From: JAGLQA01 sp023135565
GTDB lineage: Bacteria; Acidobacteriota; Aminicenantia; UBA2199
Length of the DNA: 25,777 nucleotides
NCBI GenBank assembly: GCA_030639305.1
Contig: DAOWCY010000099.1
Location: 1 to 25,777, forward strand
Reading direction: 5' to 3'
A program made the position numbers and the translations under genes. Numbering within the stretch: the stretch's first letter is position 1; each line of letters starts with the position of its first letter. Shown here piece after piece: positions 1-7,601 of the stretch. Below the pieces are notes generated by a model. That model was not told where the DNA came from and did not search any database. It saw only the letters and a program-made list of their open reading frames with translations.

Positions 1-65
1 CACAGAGAAAAAGCAAAAGCATTAAACCACGAAGTTCACGAAGCGCACGAAGAAAAAAGCAAGAA
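1..65. repeat. CACGAAG-type interspersed repeat
   Basis: The motif CACGAAG (or CACGAAGN) occurs three times in succession around 30-52, inside a purine-rich stretch. This 'accacgaagttcacgaag' type of intergenic sequence is familiar from many bacterial genomes as a dispersed non-coding repeat; the assignment rests on memory of the pattern. A companion type (TGTGTAAATCAGTGTAATCCGTGG) lies at the other end of the window. Confidence 0.4.
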
Positions 66-100
66 ACAAAGGAGAAGGGCTTTTGATGACCGAGAAGCCA

Positions 101-220
101 AAATTCCCCTCTTCGAGAGGGGTGGCACTGAGGGGCTTTTTTGTTTTTTGCCCCGAAGTGACGGGGTGTGTTAGCTCGTCGAAAAGCACCACCGTTCAAC
201 GCCCCCTCACGCGAGTGGGG
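101..220. repeat. Hairpin-rich interspersed palindromic repeat
   Basis: Several C/G hairpins follow one another: CCCCTCT / AGAGGGG with a TCG loop (106-122), CCCCG / CGGGG with a six-base loop (151-166), and an imperfect CCCCTCAC / GTGGGG hairpin (203-220). Two T6 runs (136-148) follow the first hairpin, but too far away for a standard terminator. The 'ccgaagtgacggggtgtgtt' style of sequence is typical of dispersed palindromic repeats in bacterial intergenic DNA. Function is unknown. Confidence 0.45.
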
Positions 221-320
221 TTTGTTAATTTCGTTGTTTCCGGGTGTGGCGCGCATCATGAAGAACTACTATGAAATTACTCTGCCTTCGGCGACCCTGC
301 CGGAGGCAAGACCGGCCATT

Positions 321-405
321 TTGAACGGAAAGTTGTATTCGTGAAACATTTGTGGCATTCCCGGATTTTTTTGAACGGAAAGTTGTATATTTTGAAACAT
401 ATGTG
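321..405 (+). repeat. Direct repeat, two units of about 35 bp, 50-bp period
   Basis: TTGAACGGAAAGTTGTAT occurs at 321-338 and again at 371-388. Both copies continue into a TGAAACAT-A/T-TGTG segment. The second copy is followed by a T-rich run. No gene or known family is recognised. Confidence 0.7.
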
Positions 406-721
406 TTAGTTTTCTTTTTTTTATACTACATAATATAAGTGCAGCGGTTGACAGGTTGTTAAAAAATCGTAAGCCCCGGGCGGGCGTCGGTTCCGGCGAT
501 AGATACCCCGCCGGTGCCGCTGCGCCGGTAAAGACTGAAGTACTTAAAAATGAAGTCAGGGCCTTAAAAATAAAGTAAGATAACAGGGGAGCCGGTGTAT
601 GAGGACATAAAAAGCCCATGCGCCGTTCTCCTCCTGTTAAACAAATTTATCCAGGTTTGGTAAAAAATTTAACTCCTTTTTCCTTTTCATAATTATCTCT
701 CACCTCCCTTCAACAGGGCTG

Positions 722-766
722 GCCGGTGTTTGAAACCCAGTGTTTCAAGCACCGGCTTTTTTTTTT
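722..766 (+). terminator. Strong intrinsic terminator, orphan
   Basis: The 15-bp arms 722-736 (GCCGGTGTTTGAAAC) and 742-756 pair fully, with one G-U wobble, around a five-base loop CCAGT, and run into ten T residues (757-766). It is oriented to stop rightward transcription. The adjacent gene (797-1393) runs leftward towards it, and no rightward gene is seen in the preceding 720 bp. It therefore either ends a transcript from outside the window or belongs to an unrecognised non-coding RNA. Confidence 0.85.
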
Positions 767-796
767 AGCAGCGGAGATCACCTAATACCCTGCCCC

Positions 797-1393
797 TTAT
801 GGGCTGGGGGGGCGCCCCCGCTTGAATATTAGCGTGGTGTATTCTTCTAAGTAATGGGCTTTTTCCAATTCACAGCCATAAGCGGGGGCTTTTTCTTTGA
901 TGTCGAAGGCGTACTCATATAAAATGCCTGACAGCAGCAGCAAACCTCCGGAAGCCAGCTTCCCGCACAGTTCACCGAGCATGCCCAGCAGGATATCCCC
1001 GTAAAGATTAGCCATAATGAGGGAGTAGTTTTTATCTTTTAGGGCAGCCAGCTCGCCCCGGTACAGCAGCACCCTATCCTCCAGGCCATTTAACATAACG
1101 CTGCCGCAGGCAGTGGTTATGGCGTGGCGATAGGGATCGAAAGCCACTACCTTAGCAGCGCCCAGGCGGGCGGCGGCGATTGCCAGGATACCGCTGCCGC
1201 AGCCTACATCCAGCACCTTCGCTGCCCCGGTCAAAGGAATTTTTTCCAGTTCTTCCAAACAACTGTGGGTGGTTTCGTGCTCGCCCGATCCGAAAGCGCG
1301 GCCGCGCCCCAGGATTATAGGAAGCCTACCGGGGAAGTTCCCGGTCTCACAGGGTCTGCGAATAACAAAACGATTTCCGATTATAAGCGCCAT
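797..1393 (-). CDS. Short PrmA-like class I SAM-dependent methyltransferase
   Basis: This 198-residue protein matches the catalytic half of ribosomal protein L11 methyltransferase (PrmA). It has the PrmA signature AFGSGEHETT (near residues 33-42), the SAM-binding motif I VLDVGCGSG (near 60-68), an acidic motif II (VAFDPY) and a MANLYGDIL stretch in place of the usual NILA motif IV. Full-length PrmA is about 280-300 residues with an N-terminal substrate-recognition domain, which is absent here, so L11 as substrate is uncertain. The start ATG (1391-1393) has a GGAG ribosome binding site six to seven bases upstream and a good promoter just beyond. The gene stands alone, divergent from the Uma2 gene. 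Confidence 0.75.
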   Translation of the reverse strand: MALIIGNRFVIRRPCETGNFPGRLPIILGRGRAFGSGEHETTHSCLEELEKIPLTGAAKVLDVGCGSGILAIAAARLGAAKVVAFDPYRHAITTACGSVMLNGLEDRVLLYRGELAALKDKNYSLIMANLYGDILLGMLGELCGKLASGGLLLLSGILYEYAFDIKEKAPAYGCELEKAHYLEEYTTLIFKRGRPPSP

Positions 1394-1426
1394 AAGTTAC
1401 TCCGGTTTTTGGGGGGCAGGTGTTTC

Positions 1427-1455
1427 ATTGTATCATTTTGTGCGAATTCGAGCAA
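1427..1455 (-). promoter_or_regulatory. Sigma70-type promoter for the PrmA-like gene
   Basis: On the minus strand: TTGCTC (1450-1455), a 17-bp spacer, then TACAAT (1427-1432). The predicted start gives a short leader before the ATG at 1393. Confidence 0.55.
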
Positions 1456-1500
1456 CCCGCGAACAGCCTCACATGCGTGGGGGAGCGCTTCTCGCTTTTT

Positions 1501-1563
1501 TAAACAAAAATTTTGTTCAAACTTTTTTAAAAGTTTGGCCCCCGGCAGGGCCGCCGGAGGCAA
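1501..1563. repeat. Composite palindromic repeat between divergent genes
   Basis: There are two perfect palindromes back to back: AACAAAA / TTTTGTT (1503-1517) and AAACTTTT / AAAAGTTT (1519-1536). A G/C part ending in GCCGCCGGAGGCAAG follows. The last motif also closes the repeat copy at 24104-24183 and occurs near 297-310, so these are probably members of one dispersed family. Confidence 0.6.
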
Positions 1564-1605
1564 GTCCCTCAGAGTTCTCGAATGTCCGTTTGCTGAAAGC
1601 TGCTA

Positions 1606-1634
1606 TTGACAGCAGTGCCCATATGAGGTATATA
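1606..1634 (+). promoter_or_regulatory. Sigma70-type promoter for the Uma2 gene
   Basis: TTGACA (1606-1611), 17-bp spacer, TATATA (1629-1634). The predicted start leaves a leader of about 15 bases that contains the GGAGG ribosome binding site (1645-1649). Confidence 0.6.
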
Positions 1635-1655
1635 AATAACTAACGGAGGTTTATA

Positions 1656-2219
1656 ATGAGTTTACCGGCTTTAAAAACCGAAGACCTGCCGCACTATACC
1701 TACGACGATTATGTGCAGTGGGAAGGCCGCTGGGAATTGATTCGCGGTGTTCCTTTCGCCATGGCGCCGCAGCCCAGGATAAAGCATCAACGAATATGCG
1801 GCAATATCTATTGGCTGTTGAGAGAGCTATTGGGAAATTGCCCGAAATGCGAAGTGCTCTGGCCGGTGGATTGGCCGGTTACAGAAGATACGGTGGTACA
1901 GCCCGATATGCTGATAATATGCAGCGACAGCGAAAATATCGGCGTCGAAAAATTAGAAGTGACGCCGGTAGTGGTTTTTGAAGTGCTCTCCCCTTCTTCT
2001 TCCCGCAAAGACCGGGTGATCAAATACCGGTTGTACGAGGCGGCGGGAGTGAAATATTACTGCATCGTAGACCCGGAAACAGACAGTGCCGACGTCTTTG
2101 TTTTACAAAAAGATAAATACCGCGGGGCCGAAGAGTTTAAAGAAGAACGGCTGCCTTTCAATCTCGGCCCCTGTGAAATCGAATTCGATTTCGGTAGGGT
2201 GTTTAGACCGCCCTCATAA
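1656..2219 (+). CDS. Uma2 family (DUF820) PD-(D/E)XK nuclease-like protein
   Basis: This 187-residue protein has the usual Uma2 length and order of motifs. An N-terminal YTYDDYVQWEG segment is followed by a 'WELIRGVPFAMAPQP' strand-turn, the acidic VVQPDMLI motif (near 87-94) and VVFEVLSPSS (near 108-117), supplying the D and E-x-L of a restriction-endonuclease-like fold. Conserved basic and aromatic residues follow in KYRLYEAAGVKYYCIVDPE. The family fold is known; the physiological role of Uma2 proteins is mostly unknown, and many are multicopy and found in mobile regions. GGAGG lies six bases before the ATG. A start 30 bases after its stop suggests the next gene is cotranscribed. Confidence 0.85.
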   Translation: MSLPALKTEDLPHYTYDDYVQWEGRWELIRGVPFAMAPQPRIKHQRICGNIYWLLRELLGNCPKCEVLWPVDWPVTEDTVVQPDMLIICSDSENIGVEKLEVTPVVVFEVLSPSSSRKDRVIKYRLYEAAGVKYYCIVDPETDSADVFVLQKDKYRGAEEFKEERLPFNLGPCEIEFDFGRVFRPPS

Positions 2220-2249
2220 AGCATCCGGCCTCTTTCGGAATTCACTAAC

Positions 2250-3125
2250 ATGATAATCGACAGCCACGTTCATTTGTTCAACCGCAAGATCATAGAAAAT
2301 GTGTCGGGAAAAACCGACATGGTGCAGCGGCTCGGCCTCTGCGTAGAAGGGGCGCAGGAAAGATGCGAAGTCGGGACGCTCAAACAACAGATGCGCCGCG
2401 CCGGGGTGGATGCCTGCTTGTTATTACCCACCGCAGCGGCGAAAAGGGTGCAAAAAACGAACGACCTATATTGGCAATATTCCCAAAATACAGACGGGTT
2501 GTTCACAGCCGGTACTCTTCACCCCGCATACCCGCACAATCTCGAAGAGATACAACGTTTTAAAGAGCGGGGTATCAAAGGAATCAAACTTTGTTCCTTT
2601 TCCCAGGGTTTTGCTCTTCATGAACCCGCGGCCTTAGAGCTTTTCGATCTTATCCGCCGGGAAAATGTGCGCCGGGAAAACACATTTTTCGTAGTGCTGG
2701 ACACATTTTATGAAGCCCCACGCTATTTCGGCGCCTTGCCCCGGCATATAACCACGCCGCGGCGATTGGGCCACCTGATAGAACAGTTCCCTGAAATCCC
2801 TTTTATAGCAGCTCATATGGGAGGGCAGAGTGCTCCTTTCGAGGAGATTTGCAAATATTTACCGGCAGCGCCCAACCTATCTTTAGACACCTCCAATGGC
2901 CTGCAGACGCTGAGCAAACAGGAATTCATCCATCTGCTCGAAATCCATGGGCCGGAACATATTTTATTCGGCACGGACTGGCCCTGGTTCGACCCGGCTG
3001 CGGAACTGCCGCTGGTAAACGCATACCTTGAAGAGGCGGGGTTTTCCAGTAAAGAAAAAGAAGCCGTCTGCGGCGGAAATATCGCCCGCCTATTGGGAAA
3101 GAAGGGGAAGGAGCGTTATGAGTGA
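2250..3125 (+). CDS. Metal-dependent amidohydrolase (amidohydrolase_2 / TIM-barrel) family protein
   Basis: This 291-residue protein begins MIIDSHVHLFN, placing the metal-binding HxH motif in the first strand of an amidohydrolase barrel. IAAHMGG (near residue 190) supplies a later metal-ligand histidine, and LFGTDWPWFD (near 238-247) the conserved aspartate before the last strand. The C-terminal NIARLLG segment is typical of the family. The family includes decarboxylases, lactonases and amidases, and the substrate cannot be read from the sequence. The ribosome binding site is weak, which agrees with translational dependence on the Uma2 gene 30 bases upstream. The stop codon lies inside a 14-bp tandem duplication. 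Confidence 0.8.
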   Translation: MIIDSHVHLFNRKIIENVSGKTDMVQRLGLCVEGAQERCEVGTLKQQMRRAGVDACLLLPTAAAKRVQKTNDLYWQYSQNTDGLFTAGTLHPAYPHNLEEIQRFKERGIKGIKLCSFSQGFALHEPAALELFDLIRRENVRRENTFFVVLDTFYEAPRYFGALPRHITTPRRLGHLIEQFPEIPFIAAHMGGQSAPFEEICKYLPAAPNLSLDTSNGLQTLSKQEFIHLLEIHGPEHILFGTDWPWFDPAAELPLVNAYLEEAGFSSKEKEAVCGGNIARLLGKKGKERYE

Positions 3126-3144
3126 TGAATTATGAGTGATGAAT
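3117..3144 (+). repeat. 14-bp tandem duplication over a stop codon
   Basis: TATGAGTGATGAAT is repeated exactly (3117-3130 and 3131-3144), followed by a third partial unit GATGAG. The first unit contains the TGA stop of the amidohydrolase gene. This looks like a simple replication-slippage product. Confidence 0.8.
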
Positions 3145-3188
3145 GATGAGGAGAGATATGAAATTAGGAATAATATTTCGTTTTTCTA

Positions 3189-3217
3189 TTGAAAGAGCGA
3201 CGTTTTTTGTTTATAAT
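3189..3217 (+). promoter_or_regulatory. Near-consensus sigma70 promoter for the hybrid regulator
   Basis: TTGAAA (3189-3194), 17-bp spacer, perfect TATAAT (3212-3217). Transcription would begin near 3224, giving a leader of about 165 bases before the ATG at 3389. That is much longer than most leaders in this window. Confidence 0.7.
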
Positions 3218-3324
3218 ATCAATTCATCCTGCAAGATATTTTAGATAAGCTTCTAACACCGACTCCGCCATTACATGACGGCAGTAACCGCACGATACAG
3301 CTATTAAAAATATATCAAGTTCTC

Positions 3325-3343
3325 GCCGCCTGGCGGCTTTTTT
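3325..3343 (+). terminator. Terminator-like hairpin inside the leader (possible attenuator)
   Basis: GCCGC / GCGGC arms (3325-3329 and 3333-3337) flank a CTG loop and run directly into six T residues (3338-3343). The hairpin lies between the promoter at 3189-3217 and the start codon at 3389. Upstream CCGCC (3265-3269) could pair with GGCGG (3332-3336) as a competing structure. The stem is short, so this is a candidate only; it could also simply terminate read-through from the amidohydrolase gene. Confidence 0.4.
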
Positions 3344-3388
3344 ACAGGCTCAGTCTTAAAAAAATACTGTTTTATCGAGGACGGAAAA

Positions 3389-5215
3389 ATGGCAAAAACG
3401 CCTGAACAGACAGGTTTTTACGACCGCGAATACCGGCTGCTGGCCGGGGCAAAAGAAATCCTCAACCAGCCCGGTCTTTCACGAGATGAATTGAAAAAAG
3501 AATTCGCCGGGATAGTGGCGGAATATGAGACGCTGCTCAAACACGCCGCTAAACAGGCCCACAGCCCGGACCGGCCCCTAAGCGAAGCGGATGTGCCCGC
3601 AAAGCAGCCGGAAGAAATATTGGAAATGAAAAGCCGCCTTTTTACACATATTACCCATGAATTTCTAACTCCCCTGAATTTGGTAATTACCCCATTAGAG
3701 CAAATGCTTTCCCAATGCCGGGACCAGGAACAGCGAAAGAAACTATCGTTGATGTACCGAAATAGTCAGCGGTTATTCCTTATCATCAACCAGGTGCTGG
3801 AATTATTTAAATTGGAAAGCAGGAGATTGAAATTAAAGGCCGGTCTACAAGATATTATTCCTTTTTTAAAAGGGATTACCGCTTCCTTCGAATTATTAGC
3901 CGAACAAAATGAGGTGTCCTTAATCTTTGCCGGCGGCAAAGAAAGTATCCTCCTCTATTTTGACCCCGAAAAGATGGCAGAGGTGACGTGCAGCCTACTT
4001 ATGAACGCAGTGAGACTTACTCCTCCCGGCGGTGGGATCAGGGTGTCGGTGCGCCAACTGCCTCCCGGCGAGGTGGAAATATCGCTGCACAATACAGGAA
4101 GCGGCGCTCCTATAGAGCAGAAAAAAAGTACATTCGACAATTTTTACCAGTTGAAAAAAAGGTCCGGCAATTATATAAAAGATTTCGATATCGGACTCTT
4201 TTTAGCAAGGAATTATATCGAGCTCCATCATGGCGCCATCTACGTGAACAACGGAGAAGGAGAAGGAACGGAATTTGTTATCCGACTGCCCCAAGGAAAA
4301 ACTCACCTCAAGCCCGAAGAAATCGAGGAAATGCCGGTTTCTCCCGCGGAGGAGGCCGGGTGTAAAATCTCAAAGCATTATGCCTACATGATGCAGTTAG
4401 AAAGAGAAGAAAGAGAGGAAGCCGAATCGAGCGGCAGCGAGACAGTCGCTGAAGAAAAGAACGGGGACATCGTGCTGGTGATCGAAGACAACGCCGATAT
4501 GCGCGGTTTTATCAAGAATTTATTAACAGTGGAACATTTCATTGTGGAGGTGGCAGTCAACGGTAGGCAGGGCATCGACATGGCCAAAGAGATTATCCCG
4601 GATATTATCATCAGCGATATTATGATGCCCGACGCCAACGGCTACCAGGTATGCCGGGAATTAAAACAGGATGTGGAAACCAGCCATATCCCGATTATCC
4701 TTTTATCCGTCAAATTCGCGGAAGATGAGGTTGTTAAAGGGTTGGAAGCGGGCGCGGACGATTATATCACTAAACCCTTCAATATGGAAATACTGTTGAC
4801 CCGGGTTAAAAATCTTATCAAGATGCGCCGCCAATTGCAGCAGCGGGTACAGTGGGACACGGTGGTGCACCCGGATGAGTTGGGGCTTTCTTCTTTAGAC
4901 GACCGCCTGCTCAAGGATATCCAGGAAGCCATCGAAAAGAACTTGTCGGACGCTGATTTCAGCGTGGATGAACTGGCGGACATCCTCTCTATGAGCCGGG
5001 CCTCCCTGCACCGGAAAGTAACGGCCCTGACCGGCCAACCGCCCGGTAAATTTGTCCAATCCTACCGGTTGAAACGCTCGCTGGACCTGTTGAAAGCCAA
5101 TTACGGTAGTATTACGGAAGTAGCGTTGAAGACCGGTTTTTCCAATCCCGCTTATTTCACCAAACGTTTCAAAGAAAAATTTAAACGCTTGCCCTCCGAC
5201 TATTCCAGCCATTAA
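3389..5215 (+). CDS. Soluble hybrid histidine kinase - response regulator - AraC-type DNA-binding protein
   Basis: This 608-residue protein resembles the cytoplasmic part of hybrid two-component systems but has no membrane or periplasmic sensor segment. In order: a charged helical N-terminus (1-75); a HisKA domain with ITHEFLTPL, phosphoacceptor H90; an HATPase domain (about 190-302) with N-box N206; a receiver domain (359-480) with acidic pair E366/D367, phosphoacceptor D410 in SDIMMPD, and K462 in TKPF; and an AraC/XylS helix-turn-helix (about 505-605) ending in GFSNPAYFTKRFKEKF. The ATP-lid motifs are degenerate: the G1 aspartate is N235 (NTGSG), and in the G2 box two expected glycines are D265 and D267 (DFDIGL). 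The kinase may therefore be weak or inactive, while the receiver and DNA-binding parts look intact. The input signal is unknown. A GAGG-containing site precedes the ATG. Confidence 0.88.
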   Translation: MAKTPEQTGFYDREYRLLAGAKEILNQPGLSRDELKKEFAGIVAEYETLLKHAAKQAHSPDRPLSEADVPAKQPEEILEMKSRLFTHITHEFLTPLNLVITPLEQMLSQCRDQEQRKKLSLMYRNSQRLFLIINQVLELFKLESRRLKLKAGLQDIIPFLKGITASFELLAEQNEVSLIFAGGKESILLYFDPEKMAEVTCSLLMNAVRLTPPGGGIRVSVRQLPPGEVEISLHNTGSGAPIEQKKSTFDNFYQLKKRSGNYIKDFDIGLFLARNYIELHHGAIYVNNGEGEGTEFVIRLPQGKTHLKPEEIEEMPVSPAEEAGCKISKHYAYMMQLEREEREEAESSGSETVAEEKNGDIVLVIEDNADMRGFIKNLLTVEHFIVEVAVNGRQGIDMAKEIIPDIIISDIMMPDANGYQVCRELKQDVETSHIPIILLSVKFAEDEVVKGLEAGADDYITKPFNMEILLTRVKNLIKMRRQLQQRVQWDTVVHPDELGLSSLDDRLLKDIQEAIEKNLSDADFSVDELADILSMSRASLHRKVTALTGQPPGKFVQSYRLKRSLDLLKANYGSITEVALKTGFSNPAYFTKRFKEKFKRLPSDYSSH

Positions 5216-5319
5216 CAGGCAGTCCGGGAATTATCCGGGGGCATGTATGCGGTACTCACAGGTCTCGGTATCAGCGCTTCCCGGTTTTACAGGAAACTGA
5301 ACAGTTACTCGGTTGGTTG

Positions 5320-5348
5320 TTGAACAAAGTACACATTTGGTATATAAT
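5320..5348 (+). promoter_or_regulatory. Sigma70 promoter for the exported peptidase
   Basis: TTGAAC (5320-5325), 17-bp spacer, TATAAT (5343-5348). Transcription should start near 5355. This rules out the longer open frame beginning with TTG at 5313 and supports the ATG at 5385. Confidence 0.7.
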
Positions 5349-5384
5349 CCTATAAAAAATAATAACGACGAGGTATTTTACAAC

Positions 5385-7298
5385 ATGACACATTCAAAGA
5401 CAAAAAATTATTTCTTTCTAAAACTTTTTTTCACGGTTTTTTTCCTCTGTTTCGGGCTGCTGAGCACGGGAATGTTAGACGCTGCCACCGCATCGGTAAC
5501 CAAATCCCGCGACCAGATCGAAGATAAATACAAATGGAACCTGGAAGACATCTATCCTTCCGTAGACGCCTGGAAAGCAGATAAAAAAGATATTGCCCAA
5601 AAACTGCCGCAAGCAGCCTCTTTTAAGGGCAAATTGGGGGAATCACCGCGGCAATTATATGACGCCCTCTCCTATGTTTTCAACCTCTACCGCCGCTTAG
5701 AAAAACTCTATGTCTACGCGGAGATGCTCTCGGACCAGGATATCAGCCGCTCCGCACCTATGGCTATGAAACAGTCCATGGGAAAGATGTATACCGAATT
5801 TAACTCCCTAATTTCATACATCGAACCTGAAATCCTGGCCCTACCGCTTTCCACCATCGAGAATTTTTTTAAAGAAAAGCCCGAACTCAAACCCTATGCC
5901 CGCTATATCGAAAATATCCAAAGAATGAAACAGCATACGCTGAACGACAGCCAGGAGAGTATTATCGCCCAGGCGGGCCACATAGCCGGTATTGCCGAAG
6001 AAACCCATAATGTTTTCGGTAATGCTGAAATGCCCTATCCGAAAGTTACATTTTCCGACGGCGCTGAAGTAGTCGTCAATGTGCCGGGCTATGCCCGCTA
6101 TCGGGCCGGCAGCAGCCGGGCGGACCGCATAAAAGCCTATAATGCGTTCTTCTCAACTTTAGGGAAATTCAAAGGCACCTTAGGTGTTCTCTTGAACGGT
6201 AAAATAAAAGAAAATCTTTTCTATACTAAAATACGCAAATACGATTCGGTATTAGAGAATGCCCTGTACCCGAAAAAAATCCCCACCGGCGTATACACCA
6301 ACCTGATCAAGTCGGTACACCGGGCGCTGCCTACGCTGCACCGCTACCTGAGAATTAAGAAAAAGATGATGGGGCTTAAAGAACTGCATTACCACGATCT
6401 CTACCCTGACCTGATCAAGGGAACGGACACCCGCTATAAATATGAAACAGCCCGCCGTTTGGTTCTTAAGTCGCTGCAAGTATTGGGAAAAGAATATACC
6501 GGCAAATTAGAAGAAGCTTTCGACAACCGCTGGATCGATGTATTTCCCAGCATAGGCAAGGCTTCCGGCGCTTACAGCAGCGGCTCTTACGACACCCATC
6601 CTTACGTCAAGCTAAACTATAATGGGAAATTCAACGATATCAGTATGCTGGCCCATGAGTTGGGTCATTCGATCCACACTTATTTTTCCAACAAAAGCCA
6701 ACCCTACCCCACTGCCGGTTATGCATCTTTTATCGCCGAAGTGGCGGCCACGGTGAATGAAGCCTTAGTCTCCGACTACGTTTTGACTGTCACCAAAGAC
6801 CCGCGGGAACGGCTTGCTCTATTGGGAAATTTCATGGAAGCCTGCCGTATGACTCTTTACCGGCAGACTCTTTTTGCCGAGTATGAGTTGGTTATCAATC
6901 AACTGGCTGAGAAAGGCGAAAGTCTAACCGGCGACCGCTTCGATGAGATTTACTTAGACCTGTTAAAAAAGTATTACGGTCATGACAAAGGGGTAACGAT
7001 TATAGATCCTTTATACAGGCATGAATGGGGTTATATTTCCCATTTTTATTTGGGTTTCTACAATTATAATTACAGCACCTCTTTTGCCGCGGCCCATGCC
7101 ATTGCCGAGAAAATCACCGGCCAGGGAAAACCCATGGTGAAGAAGTACATCGAGTTTTTATCCGGCGGCAGTTGTATCGACCCCATTCCCCTGCTTAAGA
7201 AGATCGACGTAGACATGACAACCGATGGGCCGGTGCAGTTAGTGGTGGAAAAAATGGAGCGGGCCTTAGACGAAATCGAAAGACTGACCAAAAAATAG
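5385..7298 (+). CDS. pepF: Exported oligoendopeptidase F (M3 family zinc peptidase)
   Basis: This 637-residue protein has the length and layout of PepF/M3B oligoendopeptidases, which cleave short peptides. The N-terminus is a clear signal peptide (MTHSKTKNYFFLKLFF followed by a hydrophobic run to about residue 30 and an Ala-rich cleavage region), so the enzyme is probably periplasmic. This is less usual, since many PepF enzymes are cytoplasmic. WNLEDIYPS is the typical family opening. The zinc site HELGH falls near residues 424-428, followed downstream by the third-ligand region FIAEVAATVNEAL. The C-terminal tyrosine-rich HFYLGFYNYNYSTSFAAA stretch is also typical. The ATG at 5385 is preferred because of a GAGGT site upstream and the promoter at 5320-5348. 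It is monocistronic as far as can be seen. Confidence 0.9.
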   Translation: MTHSKTKNYFFLKLFFTVFFLCFGLLSTGMLDAATASVTKSRDQIEDKYKWNLEDIYPSVDAWKADKKDIAQKLPQAASFKGKLGESPRQLYDALSYVFNLYRRLEKLYVYAEMLSDQDISRSAPMAMKQSMGKMYTEFNSLISYIEPEILALPLSTIENFFKEKPELKPYARYIENIQRMKQHTLNDSQESIIAQAGHIAGIAEETHNVFGNAEMPYPKVTFSDGAEVVVNVPGYARYRAGSSRADRIKAYNAFFSTLGKFKGTLGVLLNGKIKENLFYTKIRKYDSVLENALYPKKIPTGVYTNLIKSVHRALPTLHRYLRIKKKMMGLKELHYHDLYPDLIKGTDTRYKYETARRLVLKSLQVLGKEYTGKLEEAFDNRWIDVFPSIGKASGAYSSGSYDTHPYVKLNYNGKFNDISMLAHELGHSIHTYFSNKSQPYPTAGYASFIAEVAATVNEALVSDYVLTVTKDPRERLALLGNFMEACRMTLYRQTLFAEYELVINQLAEKGESLTGDRFDEIYLDLLKKYYGHDKGVTIIDPLYRHEWGYISHFYLGFYNYNYSTSFAAAHAIAEKITGQGKPMVKKYIEFLSGGSCIDPIPLLKKIDVDMTTDGPVQLVVEKMERALDEIERLTKK

Positions 7299-7303
7299 AC
7301 GCG

Positions 7304-7318
7304 GGGACTACCTGATCC
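7304..7318 (+). repeat. 15-bp direct repeat, left copy
   Basis: GGGACTACCTGATCC begins six bases after the PepF stop codon and is found again, exactly, at 14210-14224. The two copies bracket the nuclease-gene remnant, the IS-like end and the three-gene cassette. They could be remnants of a target duplication or attachment site, or simple coincidence. Confidence 0.5.
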
Positions 7319-7334
7319 CCCGCTTAGTGGCCTT

Positions 7335-7601
7335 TCCGAACGGCTTTCTGCTGACCTAAAGCAAGAGTTTCCAGGCATGAAAGGCTTTTCGCCGCGAAAC
7401 CTAAAATATATGAGAACATTTGCGAAGAACTATCCGGGCAGCCAATTTGTGCAAGAGGCGCTTGCACAAATTACCTGGTATCATAATATCGCTATATTTG
7501 AGAAAGTCAAAGAATCCGTTGAGCGTGAGTGGTACATCTCTAAAACCGTAGAACATGGATGGAGTCGGAATATCCTGGTTCATCAAATAGATAGCGGTCT
7601 G
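7335..7601 (+). pseudogene. Remnant of a DUF1016 / YhcG-type PD-(D/E)XK nuclease gene
   Basis: The frame through 7377 reads SERLSADLKQEFPGMKGFS, then PRNLKYMRTFAKNYP and VEREWYISKTVEHGWSRN, ending LVHQIDSGL. This is the N-terminal part of DUF1016 (YhcG) proteins, which are normally about 330-370 residues with a C-terminal nuclease domain. The family match begins before the first in-frame ATG, so the true N-terminus is lost. It stops abruptly at SGL, after which the frame runs into low-complexity DNA. Both ends are missing, so the gene is not functional. The break coincides with the start of IS21-like terminal sequence. Confidence 0.8.

Larger units (their letters stand above)
1..721. other. 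Repeat-rich gene-free stretch
   Basis: No convincing gene is seen on either strand. The open frames here (63 codons at 83-274 on +, 116 codons at 269-619 on -) run through palindromes and direct repeats, have no domain signature and lack a good ribosome binding site. The stretch holds a purine-rich CACGAAG-type repeat, a block of C/G hairpins, a 50-bp-period direct repeat, and a GCCTTCGGCGAC / GCCGGAGGCAAG pair near 283-310 that recurs in other repeat copies of this window. About 430-720 shows nothing recognisable, but it leads into a strong terminator pointing right. Confidence 0.6.

Noticed and set aside
269..619. 116-codon leftward open frame in the repeat-rich stretch
   Set aside because: It runs through both 35-bp direct repeats and a G/C palindrome block, has no domain signature and no convincing ribosome binding site.
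3224..3388. Known riboswitch in the leader of the hybrid regulator
   Set aside because: I could not match it to c-di-GMP, SAM, TPP, cobalamin or other familiar consensus features; only a generic attenuator remains possible.
5313..5384. N-terminal extension of the PepF gene from a TTG codon
   Set aside because: The promoter -10 box lies at 5343-5348 inside this extension, and the signal peptide begins at the ATG at 5385.
7301..7320. Terminator for pepF (GCGGGG...CCCCGC)
   Set aside because: The stem is short with a ten-base loop, and no T-run follows.
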